Below are positions 1 to 8,126 of a stretch of 64,000 bases of DNA, in pieces; position 1 is the stretch's first letter, and each line of letters opens with the position of its first letter. Both the position numbers and the translations under genes were made by a program. The stretch is from DP-36 sp036004365 (GTDB lineage: Bacteria > Desulfobacterota > Binatia > UBA9968): contig DASYRN010000175.1 in NCBI GenBank assembly GCA_036004365.1, forward strand, positions 19,054 to 83,053, read 5' to 3'. The notes beneath the pieces are model-generated. The model searched no databases. It was not told the DNA's origin and saw nothing but the letters and a program-made list of their open reading frames with translations.

Positions 1-624
1 GAGGATAGGGGAGACGGGGTCATGAGCGATGGGCACATGGAAGGGAAGAGAGGTAGACCGGCGGGATTGAAACATACTGTATCAGTGAAGAAAGCAGAAG
101 AGAGAAGCGGCGCAAAACAGGAGCCGACTGAATGGGAACATTCAATCGGAACTTCTGTTAACTCCGCCGATGTGCCCGAAGGCATAGCGGTGGCGTCAGA
201 CGTGGATTCTTCGGTGAAGAACGGCGGAGGCGTCTCACTGCAGCACGGAACCGGAGGTGGCGGAGAAGGGTCAGGTGGAAAGGGAAATTTCGGAGAAGTG
301 AGTGGCGCAGGCGTAGGGCAAGGAGGTGGTAGCGGACTGGGGTTTGTGCAGGTCAGTTATGTCTATAATCCCAAGCCTCACTACCCGGAAAAGGCACGCG
401 AGGAAGGACGCGAAGGAACCGTGATTCTTCGAGTCCTGGTGGACGAAGAGGGAAGAGTTAGGTCAGTCGAGGTTAATCGAAGTTCGGGCTTCGAGGCCTT
501 CAACCGCGCTGCGGTAGATGCGGTTAGGCGCTGGCGTTTTTCTCCGGCTCGTTATGGCGAAAGGCGAGTGGAGAGCTGGGTAAGAATTCCGGTTGTCTTC
601 CGTCTCGCGGACGTAAGGGACTAA
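1..624 (+). CDS. tonB: TonB-family energy transducer, C-terminal part (5' end outside window)
   Basis: Carries the TonB C-terminal domain over the last ~90 residues: a YNPKPHYPEKAREEGREG start, the GTVILRVLVDEEGRV strand, then VRRWRFSPA and a final PVVFRL strand. The preceding ~100 residues are Gly/Ser-rich and low complexity, as in the periplasm-spanning linker. TonB carries proton-motive energy from ExbB/ExbD to outer-membrane receptors. The frame is open to base 1 (no stop before the ATG at 22) and no N-terminal membrane anchor is visible, so the true start lies upstream and the ATG at 22 is probably internal. It sits just before the B12 riboswitch and btuB, so BtuB is the likely client. 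Family assignment is firm; partner is inferred. Confidence 0.85.
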   Translation, partial: EDRGDGVMSDGHMEGKRGRPAGLKHTVSVKKAEERSGAKQEPTEWEHSIGTSVNSADVPEGIAVASDVDSSVKNGGGVSLQHGTGGGGEGSGGKGNFGEVSGAGVGQGGGSGLGFVQVSYVYNPKPHYPEKAREEGREGTVILRVLVDEEGRVRSVEVNRSSGFEAFNRAAVDAVRRWRFSPARYGERRVESWVRIPVVFRLADVRD

Positions 625-649
625 AATTTAACTAAAGGAGGCAATAGAG

Positions 650-935
650 AAAGTTCTATCGGCTTGCAGCCGGATGCTAGGGAAAGGGGTGACTTTCCCT
701 CCTCCCTAACCCTTCCAATTTTCGATTTTAGATTTTGGATTTTAGAGGAATCCAAAATCGGCAATCCAAAATCCAAAATTGGGACGGGAAAGGGTGAGGG
801 AGGAGAATTCCCCTGCTGCCCCGCAACTGTGATGGCCACGAAAGCCGCAGTTAAGCCACTGTCCTGAGCCATGTCGAAGGGTGGGAAGGCGCGGCGAGTA
901 GGATAAAGCCTAAGCCAGGAGACCTATCCGTTCTG
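650..935 (+). promoter_or_regulatory. Cobalamin (B12) riboswitch with an inserted palindrome
   Basis: Conserved aptamer blocks are readable: GGGAA then GGTGA (680-692), CCCCGCAACTGTGATGG (819-835), AAGCCACTGTCC (852-863), GGGAAGGC (882-890) and the B12 box AAGCCAGGAGACCTATCC (912-929). It lies directly upstream of btuB and the B12 salvage genes, the classic regulon for adenosylcobalamin-responsive repression. The aptamer is longer than usual because a ~100 nt inverted repeat (about 700-804) separates GGTGA from GAATTCCCC, in an arm that is usually short. Ligand response is inferred from family; boundaries are approximate. Confidence 0.9.
700..804 (+). repeat. Palindromic insert inside the riboswitch aptamer
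   Basis: Outer arms TCCTCCCTAACCCTTCC (700-716) and GGGAAAGGGTGAGGGAGGA (786-804) are near-perfect reverse complements. Inside them, AT-rich words such as GATTTTGGATTTTAGAG and its complement repeat (721-780). The motif GGGAAAGGG-TGA occurs at both edges (680-692 and 786-796), like a duplicated target. As RNA it would fold into one long hairpin. It resembles the other intergenic palindromes of this window, built from short degenerate words. Confidence 0.75.
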
Positions 936-959
936 CCAAAAAAGGCCCACACCTTTAGT

Positions 960-978
960 CCTCTCCCTCAGGGAGAGG
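960..978 (+). repeat. Short GC-rich hairpin in btuB leader
   Basis: CCTCTCCC (960-967) and GGGAGAGG (971-978) form an 8-bp stem with a 3-nt loop, between the B12 box and the btuB ribosome-binding site. No T-tract follows, so it is not a Rho-independent terminator as written. A similar hairpin lies at 43286-43311. It may be part of the riboswitch expression platform or a dispersed repeat. Confidence 0.5.
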
Positions 979-998
979 GAAGGGTGAGGGAAATAACA

Positions 999-1022
999 CT
1001 CCCCTTTCGCGGGAAAAGGAGG
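999..1022 (+). promoter_or_regulatory. btuB ribosome-binding site in a possible sequestering hairpin
   Basis: The Shine-Dalgarno AGGAGG (1017-1022) lies 4 nt before the btuB ATG at 1027. CTCCCCTTT (999-1007) can pair with AAAAGGAG (1014-1021) across a short CG-rich loop, hiding the site. This fits translational control by the upstream B12 riboswitch, as known for other btuB leaders; the pairing is inferred from sequence only. Confidence 0.5.
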
Positions 1023-1026
1023 CTTT

Positions 1027-2958
1027 ATGGTTTTTTTCTTTTTCGTTCTCTTTTTTATCGTTCTTCCTCATCTCTCTCAGGCGGCGGAACCCAGGCAGGA
1101 TCAGGATCTGACGCCTGTAGTCGTGACAGCGACGCGCATAGAGACGCCTCAAGAGCAGGTCACTACTTCGATCTCAGTGATCACCTCCAAAGATATTCAA
1201 GACCGGCAGGCGGAAACGGTCCTAGAACTCCTGCGTGATGTTCCAGGTGTCGACGTGGTGCAATCGGGCTCCCGAGGAACTACAACGTCCGTGTTTATTC
1301 GAGGGGCCAATTCAAATCAAACCTTGGTCCTGATCGATGGTGTCGAGGTTAACAGCACGACTCTTGGCGCTTTCAACTTTGCCCACCTGACGACCGAGAA
1401 CATCGAGCGGATCGAAGTTCTCCGAGGAGCCGGCGGTACACTATATGGGTCGCAGGCAGTGGGAGGCGTAATCAATATTATCACGAAAAGAGGCCAAGGG
1501 CCCTTGGAAGCGGGGTTATCTGCAGAGGGCGGCAATGGCTCGACGCACCGTCAGACTTTAAGCCTAATGGGTGCAGAGGGAAAATTAGGCTATTCGTTCA
1601 GCGCAGCCCGCCTACAGACAGATGGATTTCGCCGCTTCAACGATGACTACCGAAATCTCGCCGCGTCGGGGAGGTTAGACTACAAAGTCACAGAGGATGC
1701 GACCCTGAAGGGGATCTTTCATTTCGTCAAGACCGACCTGGGACTGTTTAACAGTAATAATTTTATTCCCCTGCCCGACCCGAATGCCCGCGAGGCTCTT
1801 GAGCAGTACCTGGGCAAGCTCGAGTGGGAGCAGAAGATTTTGCAGGGATGGGACTACCGCATATCCGGCTCGATCTTCAAAGAGCATGATAAGTTTAGTG
1901 ACGATCGTGAGCCGGGCTCATTTGACGGAAGAGACCGTAGCCGCTTCCGTCCCCAGATCAGCACAGCGGAATTTCAGACCAATTATCGCTACGGAGAATG
2001 GAGTACGACTACTTTTGGGCTGGACTTTAAACGCAGAAAGGCAAGTACCTCCAGTACATCCGACGGAATAGACCTTGGCGGAATCAATCGGGCTATCCGG
2101 AATATAGGATACTACCTTCAAGAGCAGATCCGATTTCATGATGATCGTCTAATCCTGGTTCCCGGCGTCCGTCTAGATGATCACCAGACGTTCGGTACTG
2201 AGTGGAGTCCATCTTTTTCTGCAGCGTATCTTTTCAAAGAAACGGGAACCAAACTGAAGGCTGGATACTCGGAGGGATTTAGAGCTCCTACCCTCAACGA
2301 CCTATTCTTCCCTTCCAGTTCTCCCGGTTGCGCCTCTTTTGGTAACCCGAATTTGGGCCCCGAAAGGAGCTGGGAGCTGAACGCCGGATTTGAGCAAAGG
2401 TTCATAGCTGATCGGGTCAGAATTGAGGGAACTTATTTTCATCGGGAGGTAAAAGACCTTATCGGTTTCGTGCCCGTAGCTCAGGGTGCATGCCCGTTCA
2501 TACCCTTCCAGGCGGCAAATTTGGGAAACGCTAGATTTGATGGAGTGGAATGGGGGATAAACGTAAGAATTTTCGGGGGGCTTTCAGGCGGCGCAAACTA
2601 TACTTATCTTGACTGGGACACCGAAGACGGCAGGCTCGCCCGACGCCCCAGACACAGCGGGAATGTGAATCTCAACTATCTCTATGAACGCTTTCAGGTC
2701 AATTTCAATGCCAATATTGTCGGCAGACGGGATGACAATGATGCGATCACAGCCGCGCCCATCACCCAGCCAGGCTATGTGAAGTTCGATCTGGCAGGTT
2801 CTTACCTACTGCCTGTCAAGATTCCTTTGACGAAGAGTGTAAGTCTTTTTGGAAAAATCGAGAATCTCTTTAACAAAAAGTACGAAGAGGCGGATGGTTT
2901 TCGCGCCCGTCCGCTTAATTTTCTCGTCGGTATGCGAGCTGCTTTTGGAAGCAATTAA
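1027..2958 (+). CDS. btuB: TonB-dependent vitamin B12 receptor BtuB
   Basis: Outer-membrane receptor that imports cobalamin and other corrinoids. The 643-residue protein has a very hydrophobic signal peptide (about 1-20), a TonB box-like stretch around TPVVVTATR (~29-37), a plug domain (~40-160, with VFIRGANSNQTLVLIDG and YGSQAVGGVINIITKR), then a 22-strand-type barrel ending in an aromatic-poor MRAAFGSN. Length matches BtuB (600-650). A TonB-family protein is just upstream and a B12 riboswitch controls the leader, which identifies the substrate better than sequence alone. ATG at 1027 follows a strong AGGAGG. First gene of the B12 run. Confidence 0.93.
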   Translation: MVFFFFVLFFIVLPHLSQAAEPRQDQDLTPVVVTATRIETPQEQVTTSISVITSKDIQDRQAETVLELLRDVPGVDVVQSGSRGTTTSVFIRGANSNQTLVLIDGVEVNSTTLGAFNFAHLTTENIERIEVLRGAGGTLYGSQAVGGVINIITKRGQGPLEAGLSAEGGNGSTHRQTLSLMGAEGKLGYSFSAARLQTDGFRRFNDDYRNLAASGRLDYKVTEDATLKGIFHFVKTDLGLFNSNNFIPLPDPNAREALEQYLGKLEWEQKILQGWDYRISGSIFKEHDKFSDDREPGSFDGRDRSRFRPQISTAEFQTNYRYGEWSTTTFGLDFKRRKASTSSTSDGIDLGGINRAIRNIGYYLQEQIRFHDDRLILVPGVRLDDHQTFGTEWSPSFSAAYLFKETGTKLKAGYSEGFRAPTLNDLFFPSSSPGCASFGNPNLGPERSWELNAGFEQRFIADRVRIEGTYFHREVKDLIGFVPVAQGACPFIPFQAANLGNARFDGVEWGINVRIFGGLSGGANYTYLDWDTEDGRLARRPRHSGNVNLNYLYERFQVNFNANIVGRRDDNDAITAAPITQPGYVKFDLAGSYLLPVKIPLTKSVSLFGKIENLFNKKYEEADGFRARPLNFLVGMRAAFGSN

Positions 2959-2988
2959 GCCAAGGAAGAGGTGAAAGGAAGGATTTCA

Positions 2989-3549
2989 ATGGCCAGGTTT
3001 TTGATAATAAGCGTAGTCGTTCTGATCATCTGTCTTGCCAGGGTGCTGCCGCATCCAATCCCGGTTTCGATCTCGGCTTTGGCTCTGTTCGCGTCCGTGT
3101 ATCTACCTCAAAAACGATCGGCGTTCTTGATCTTCTTTGGAGGAATGTTTATCAGCGACTTCGTCCTGGGACTTCACAGCTTGATCCCCGTTGTCTACGC
3201 GAGTCTCGTCCCCATCTTATGCTTAGGCTTTGGACTCAAGAAAAATCTCCGCGCTCCAAATATTGCGGGAGCCACTATCCTTGGCTCTTTACTTTATTTC
3301 TTCTTGACGAACTTCGGCGTTTGGGTTTTAGGTGGATGCGACTGGACTCAGGCGCGTGAATATCCGCCAACGTTTGCGGGACTCCTGAGCGCTTTCGCCG
3401 CGGCCTTTCCTGGACTGCCTAAAAGGATTCTGTGGGACCTCGTGGGCTCATCTCTGCTGTTCGGAATCTTCCCATGGGCTTACAAATCCCTGGCAAGATT
3501 TGATCGCCTGTGGCTCTTGAGGCGACCGCAGCCGTATTCCGCAATGTGA
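2989..3549 (+). CDS. DUF6580-like integral membrane protein in B12 operon
   Basis: A 186-residue protein with about five membrane helices; it begins with a hydrophobic segment, then LPHPIPVSISALALFASVY, which resembles DUF6580/ECF S-component-like proteins often found beside B12 genes. The start at 2989 is preferred to the GTG at 2971 because AGGAAGG lies 6 nt before it. It sits 30 nt after btuB and overlaps no other real gene until the BtuF-like protein 14 nt downstream. Role unproven; a small membrane component of corrinoid or precursor transport is a context-based inference. Confidence 0.75.
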   Translation: MARFLIISVVVLIICLARVLPHPIPVSISALALFASVYLPQKRSAFLIFFGGMFISDFVLGLHSLIPVVYASLVPILCLGFGLKKNLRAPNIAGATILGSLLYFFLTNFGVWVLGGCDWTQAREYPPTFAGLLSAFAAAFPGLPKRILWDLVGSSLLFGIFPWAYKSLARFDRLWLLRRPQPYSAM

Positions 3550-3563
3550 AGGGAGAACCGGCC

Positions 3564-4556
3564 ATGAATGAGAGTTCCCTTGCACGTTTTGGCGAATTCG
3601 GGACCCCTCCACGGCGCATCGTGTGCTTGACTGAGGAAACAGTGGAAACCTTGTACCTCTTAGGTGAGGACGAGCGTATTGTGGGTGTCTCCGGTTTCGC
3701 GTGTCGTCCAAAGGAGGCGCGCCATAAGCCACATGTTTCTGCTTTCACGTCCGCAAAGATCGACAAGATTCTCGATCTTAAACCCGATCTCGTCATCGGC
3801 TTTTCCAACCTTCAGGCCGATATCGCGCGCGATTTGATCCGTGCCGGGCTCAACACGCTCGTGTTCAACCAGCGGTCGGTGGCAGAGATTTTTCAAATGA
3901 TTCTGACTCTCGCCCGCATCGTCGGCGCGGAACCTGCCGGACTGAAGCTGGTCACCGAGCTGCGTGGCGGTCTGGATCGGGTGGCGCAGTCCGCGCGCCG
4001 CTTTTCACACCGCCCACGTGTGTACTTCGAAGAATGGATGGACCCGATTATCAGTGGAATCCGTTGGGTGGAGGAACTGGTGGAGATTGCTGGTGGCGAA
4101 CCTATTTTTCCTGAGTTTCGTTACGAGCACGACGCAACCCGGCGCGTGGTGAACCCAGGCGAGGTCGTGGCGGCCCAACCCGACGTGATTATCGCCTCCT
4201 GGTGCGGCAGAAAAGTGAACAAAGCCGCGATTCGCTCACGCGTGGGCTGGGAAGCGATTCCCGCCGTGAAGAACAGACATATCTACGAGATAAAATCGAC
4301 CTATATACTACAGCCGGGCCCCGCTGCCCTGACCGAAGGTGTGCCTCAACTTCATACCATCCTTGCACGTGTTGCAGACCTGAAACCGCTCGCTGGACTG
4401 TGCCCGAGCGAGCGCATGGATACGGAATTGGCATCCCCCCATCGAGAGCGGGGTGGACCAATGAAAAGAGTGCATGTCCCTGTTTCCCTGGGGTCTCACC
4501 CATTACGAAACCAACGAAAGGAGAAAACGCATGAGCATAACCACCAAAGGCGGTGA
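3564..4556 (+). CDS. BtuF-like corrinoid-binding protein lacking a signal peptide
   Basis: COG0614-type periplasmic-binding fold: RRIVCLTEETVETLYLLG near the N-terminus, the DLVIGFS motif (~75), and YEIKSTYILQPGPAALTEG near the end, matching cobalamin-binding proteins. The ATG at 3564 has AGGGAGA upstream and gives 330 residues with no signal sequence, unlike the second copy (13254-14177). It may act in the cytoplasm or depend on a missed leader. The last ~45 residues are basic, His-rich and not family-like, and overlap the next gene by 26 nt. Binding of a corrinoid is inferred from family and operon. Confidence 0.8.
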   Translation: MNESSLARFGEFGTPPRRIVCLTEETVETLYLLGEDERIVGVSGFACRPKEARHKPHVSAFTSAKIDKILDLKPDLVIGFSNLQADIARDLIRAGLNTLVFNQRSVAEIFQMILTLARIVGAEPAGLKLVTELRGGLDRVAQSARRFSHRPRVYFEEWMDPIISGIRWVEELVEIAGGEPIFPEFRYEHDATRRVVNPGEVVAAQPDVIIASWCGRKVNKAAIRSRVGWEAIPAVKNRHIYEIKSTYILQPGPAALTEGVPQLHTILARVADLKPLAGLCPSERMDTELASPHRERGGPMKRVHVPVSLGSHPLRNQRKEKTHEHNHQRR

Positions 4557-5106
4557 CGGCGGTCGGACGAGCCTCGTCGGAGGTCTGCGCGTATCCAAGA
4601 GTCATCCGCGCGTCGACTGCTACGGTACCGTCGACGAGTTGATTTCAGTTATGGGATTCGCGCGCTCCATCTGCGTGGACCCAGAGGTGCGCGAGCAAAT
4701 CAAGGCCCTGCAACGTGAGCTCTATAAGGTGGGGTCTGCAATCGCGACACTACCTGAGGGTAGGAAACCGGCGCCGGAGATCACATCTGCCATGGTGGAT
4801 GCGCTGGAAGCGGAGGTCCATCGGATCGAGAGCGTACCGGGAGTTCTCGCCGATTGGTCATTGCCCGGCGAGCTTCCGGACGCGGCGGCCCTCGATGTCG
4901 CGCGCACCGTATGCCGCCGCGCCGAGCGACTTGCCACGGCGCTTGCGTATGAAGGCCAGCTGACCAACCCCGCGATTCTGGCCTATCTCAACCGGCTGTC
5001 GGATCTCTTGTGGCTCTTGGGCCGATTGCTCGAGACACGCCAGGGCGTCGATTCTTCGCTGCGCACCCCGGCCAATGCCGGTCCGCGCTGGTCCAGGGCT
5101 TGGTGA
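4531..5106 (+). CDS. pduO: PduO-type ATP:cob(I)alamin adenosyltransferase
   Basis: Transfers the adenosyl group of ATP to cob(I)alamin or cobinamide, making the coenzyme form. The N-terminal TKGGDGGRTSLVGG loop and the ARTVCRRAERLA helix are family hallmarks; 191 residues is usual. The start at 4531 (AAAGGAG, 7 nt before ATG) is preferred to an upstream in-frame ATG at 4474 because only from there does the conserved N-terminus begin. Translation likely couples with the preceding gene. It provides adenosylated substrate for the amidation and assembly enzymes that follow. Confidence 0.92.
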   Translation: MSITTKGGDGGRTSLVGGLRVSKSHPRVDCYGTVDELISVMGFARSICVDPEVREQIKALQRELYKVGSAIATLPEGRKPAPEITSAMVDALEAEVHRIESVPGVLADWSLPGELPDAAALDVARTVCRRAERLATALAYEGQLTNPAILAYLNRLSDLLWLLGRLLETRQGVDSSLRTPANAGPRWSRAW

Positions 5107-5133
5107 CATATCGATGCCGCGCGGGAAGACCCG

Positions 5134-6720
5134 ATGAGAAAACGTGCCTTGATGGTCTTGGGAACGGCTTCGCATGTGGGAAAATCGATTCTCACGGCAG
5201 GGCTTGGTCGCATCTTTTCTGATGACGGCTACCGCGTGGCGCCGTTCAAGGCGCAGAATATGTCATTGAATTCTGCAGCAACTCCGGACGGACGGGAGAT
5301 TGGCAGGGCGCAGGCTCTGCAGGCCGAGGCATGCCATGCCACGCTGCGGGCCGAGATGAATCCCATCCTGCTAAAGCCCTCCTCGGACACGAGCTCACAG
5401 ATCATTTTATTGGGGCGAATCTGGGGCGAGGTCACAGCGTCAGACTACCACACCCGCCGCGTCGAGCAGCTCTTCCCGGAGGTGCTCGAAAGTTACCGGC
5501 GCCTCGTCGCCTCCCATGATCTTATTCTGCTCGAAGGAGCTGGCTCGCCGGCGGAAATCAATCTGCGGGAGCACGATATCGTGAACTTGCGGATGGCACA
5601 TGCCGCCGATGCCGCCTGCTTGCTAGTGGGTGACATCGATCGCGGCGGAGTTTTCGCTGCGCTACTGGGAACGATGGAGCTGCTCGAGCCCGAAGATCGT
5701 GCGCGCATCCGCGGCTTCGTCATCAATAAGTTTCGTGGCGATGAATCGCTCTTACGGCCCGGCATGACGGTGATGGAAGAGCGCCTGGGATTGCCGTGCC
5801 TCGGCGTTGTGTCCTTTCTTGCAGATCTGGGCCTCGACGAAGAAGACGGCGTTGCGTTGGAAGACCGCCTATCGGCGGCGCGCCGGTGGAGACATCTTGA
5901 ATCGGGATCGTTGCGGGCGCTGCGCATCGGCGTCATCGCTCTGCCGCATATGGCGAATTTTACCGACTTTGACCCACTGGCCGTCGAGCCGGCGGTGTCG
6001 TTGGCTTATTTGGAACAACCCGGTGAAATGGCTGAGGCCGATTTACTCGTCTTGCCCGGCAGCAAGCAAACGCTTGACGATCTGCATTGGTTGGAGCATC
6101 GAGGTTTTGTCCAGGAGCTACACCGCCTCCATGTAAACGGCGTCCCGATCATCGGCATCTGCGGCGGTTTTCAGATGCTGGGTCTTGCCATCGAAGATCC
6201 CCAGGGTATTGAGAATCAAGGAAAAGCCGTTAGCAGAAAAGGACTCTGTCTTCTGCCGGTGCGCACGGTACTCCGGGGGGAGAAGACCGTGCAGCGAGTT
6301 CAAGGCTGCTTGCGATCCAAGTTTTTCGGCAACGGCCCGTGTCCGGAAATTCATTTCGAAGGCTACGAAATTCACGTCGGTGAAACTGCCTATGAACCCG
6401 GAGCGCGTCCCCTCGCGGATGTCGTGCGACAAGGGATTGCGGATTCGATTCCGGACGGCGCCGTCGGCGGCTCAGGTCGCGTGTTCGGCACTTACGTGCA
6501 CGGCTTCTTCGACAACGATGACTTTCGCCATTCGTTTATTCAAGCCGCCCGCGCCGCCGTCGACCTCGCTCCCGCGGCAACCTGGGCTCATGTCGCTGCC
6601 GAACGCGAAGCGCGCATCGATCGTTGGGCATACCATCTCAGGAGATCGCTGGATATGAATCTGATCAAGAGTTGGGTCGTCGGTCCATCCGGTCGAGGAC
6701 GGGAGAACTACAGAGGCTGA
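5134..6720 (+). CDS. cobQ: Cobyric acid synthase (adenosylcobyrinic acid a,c-diamide amidase)
   Basis: Amidates corrin side chains b, d, e and g using glutamine and ATP to make adenosylcobyric acid. The N-terminal dethiobiotin-synthase-like domain has GTASHVGKS (~9-17) and LEGAGSPAEINL; the C-terminal type-1 glutamine amidotransferase domain has GICGGFQMLG with the nucleophilic Cys and GTYVHGFFD with the catalytic His. 528 residues is normal for CobQ/CbiP. It follows pduO by 27 nt and precedes cobB by 5 nt. Finding it here suggests the cell can amidate corrinoid precursors, not only complete cobinamides. Confidence 0.95.
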   Translation: MRKRALMVLGTASHVGKSILTAGLGRIFSDDGYRVAPFKAQNMSLNSAATPDGREIGRAQALQAEACHATLRAEMNPILLKPSSDTSSQIILLGRIWGEVTASDYHTRRVEQLFPEVLESYRRLVASHDLILLEGAGSPAEINLREHDIVNLRMAHAADAACLLVGDIDRGGVFAALLGTMELLEPEDRARIRGFVINKFRGDESLLRPGMTVMEERLGLPCLGVVSFLADLGLDEEDGVALEDRLSAARRWRHLESGSLRALRIGVIALPHMANFTDFDPLAVEPAVSLAYLEQPGEMAEADLLVLPGSKQTLDDLHWLEHRGFVQELHRLHVNGVPIIGICGGFQMLGLAIEDPQGIENQGKAVSRKGLCLLPVRTVLRGEKTVQRVQGCLRSKFFGNGPCPEIHFEGYEIHVGETAYEPGARPLADVVRQGIADSIPDGAVGGSGRVFGTYVHGFFDNDDFRHSFIQAARAAVDLAPAATWAHVAAEREARIDRWAYHLRRSLDMNLIKSWVVGPSGRGRENYRG

Positions 6721-6725
6721 CCGGA

Positions 6726-8126
6726 ATGCGATCTATCCCGGCATTCGTTATTGGGGGCACACAGAGCGGCGTGGGCAAGACCACGGTCTCCCTCGGGATC
6801 ATGGCTGCGTTACGGCAGCGCGGCTTGAAAGTTCAGCCATTCAAGATCGGCCCGGATTTCATCGATCCCGGGTTGCATGCGAAAATTTGCGGCGTGCCCT
6901 CTTACAATCTGGACGGTTGGATGCTGTCGTGGGACTACAATCGCCGCACCTTTTGGAAGCATTTCCGAGACAAAGATGTCGCAGTCGTGGAGGGAATGAT
7001 GGGACTCTACGACGGCCGGAGCGGCGCTACGGATGAAGGCAGCACCGCTGAGATGGCGAAGCAGCTCGGGGTGCCGGTAATTCTGGTCGTCGATGCCGCG
7101 GCGATGGCCCGCAGCGCGGCCGCCATGATTCTGGGTTATTACCGATTTGATCCGAAGATCCGACTGATCGGAGTCGTCTTCAACCGAGTGGCTGGAAAAG
7201 GCCATCTCCAATATCTTAAGGAAGCGCTCAAATCATTGGCGGGACTAAAGTGTTTCGGTGGAATCCCAACCGAGGATAAAGTGACAATTCAGGAGCGTCA
7301 TCTCGGCTTGACCGTCGCCCAGGAAGGTTTCCTCGATAAACCTTTCATCAATCAGCTTGGCCGGCTGATCGAAGAGCATGTCGAGTTGGATCGTTTACTC
7401 GCGAGCGCGCAAATCAAGATCGCCGCGCCAGCTGAAGCACCGTTGAGGAAACCAACGAATGATAGAGTGCCGATCGCGGTCGCAAGCGACCAGGCATTTT
7501 GTTTTTATTATCCCGACAATCTCGATCTCCTGAGAAGCGCAGGAGCGAATATCAAAAGCTTCAGCCCGGTCCGAGACCGTGGGCTTCCCGAGGGAGTGAA
7601 AGGCATTTACCTAGGCGGTGGTTATCCGGAGCTTTACGCAAAGGAACTCTCGCGGAACCGGCAGCTACGAACAGCGATCAGGGTTTTCATCGAAGCCGGA
7701 GGTCCAGTTTACGCAGAGTGTGGCGGCCTCATGTATCTCACCGCGGCGCTGACGGATTGTGCGAAGAGGGAATATCCGATGGTTGGCGCCTATCCATTCA
7801 AGACCAGAATACTGCCGCGCTTGAAAGCTTTCGGCTATCGCGAAGTCGTGTCCACGAAGCAGACATTTGTCGCGGACGGAGAAAAAATCAGAGGCCACGA
7901 ATTTCACTATTCGGAGATCGACACTTCCTCTGGCGCCAAAGCGATCGACACCGCCTACTTCATTGAAGGGCCGGGTAAGACAAAACTACGCGAAGGCTAT
8001 CGTTATAAGAATTGCCTGGCTAGTTATATACATTTGCATTTCGGCTCGAACCCCGAGTTCGCCCGAAGTTTCGTCGCCGCTTGTCGAGGCGGAATTATAA
8101 CGCGGCGGTTGAAGCATCGACTATGA
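6726..8126 (+). CDS. cobB: Cobyrinic acid a,c-diamide synthase
   Basis: Amidates the a and c carboxylates of (hydrogeno)cobyrinic acid. The N-terminal P-loop GGTQSGVGKTT (~9-19), VVEGMMGLYDG, and the C-terminal GYPELYA / ECGGLMYLT glutamine-amidotransferase motif identify CobB/CbiA; length 466 residues is typical. The ATG at 6726 lies just after cobQ and gives the conserved PAFVIGGTQSG start; an upstream in-frame ATG is inside cobQ. The stop overlaps cbiZ (ATGA), indicating coupling. CbiA acts on cobyrinic acid in the cobalt-early route; which route this cell uses cannot be read from the window. Confidence 0.95.
   Translation: MRSIPAFVIGGTQSGVGKTTVSLGIMAALRQRGLKVQPFKIGPDFIDPGLHAKICGVPSYNLDGWMLSWDYNRRTFWKHFRDKDVAVVEGMMGLYDGRSGATDEGSTAEMAKQLGVPVILVVDAAAMARSAAAMILGYYRFDPKIRLIGVVFNRVAGKGHLQYLKEALKSLAGLKCFGGIPTEDKVTIQERHLGLTVAQEGFLDKPFINQLGRLIEEHVELDRLLASAQIKIAAPAEAPLRKPTNDRVPIAVASDQAFCFYYPDNLDLLRSAGANIKSFSPVRDRGLPEGVKGIYLGGGYPELYAKELSRNRQLRTAIRVFIEAGGPVYAECGGLMYLTAALTDCAKREYPMVGAYPFKTRILPRLKAFGYREVVSTKQTFVADGEKIRGHEFHYSEIDTSSGAKAIDTAYFIEGPGKTKLREGYRYKNCLASYIHLHFGSNPEFARSFVAACRGGIITRRLKHRL

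Noticed and set aside
5493..5936. 147-residue Ser/Arg-rich minus-strand frame in cobQ
   Set aside because: Composition is typical of an antisense shadow in GC-rich DNA.
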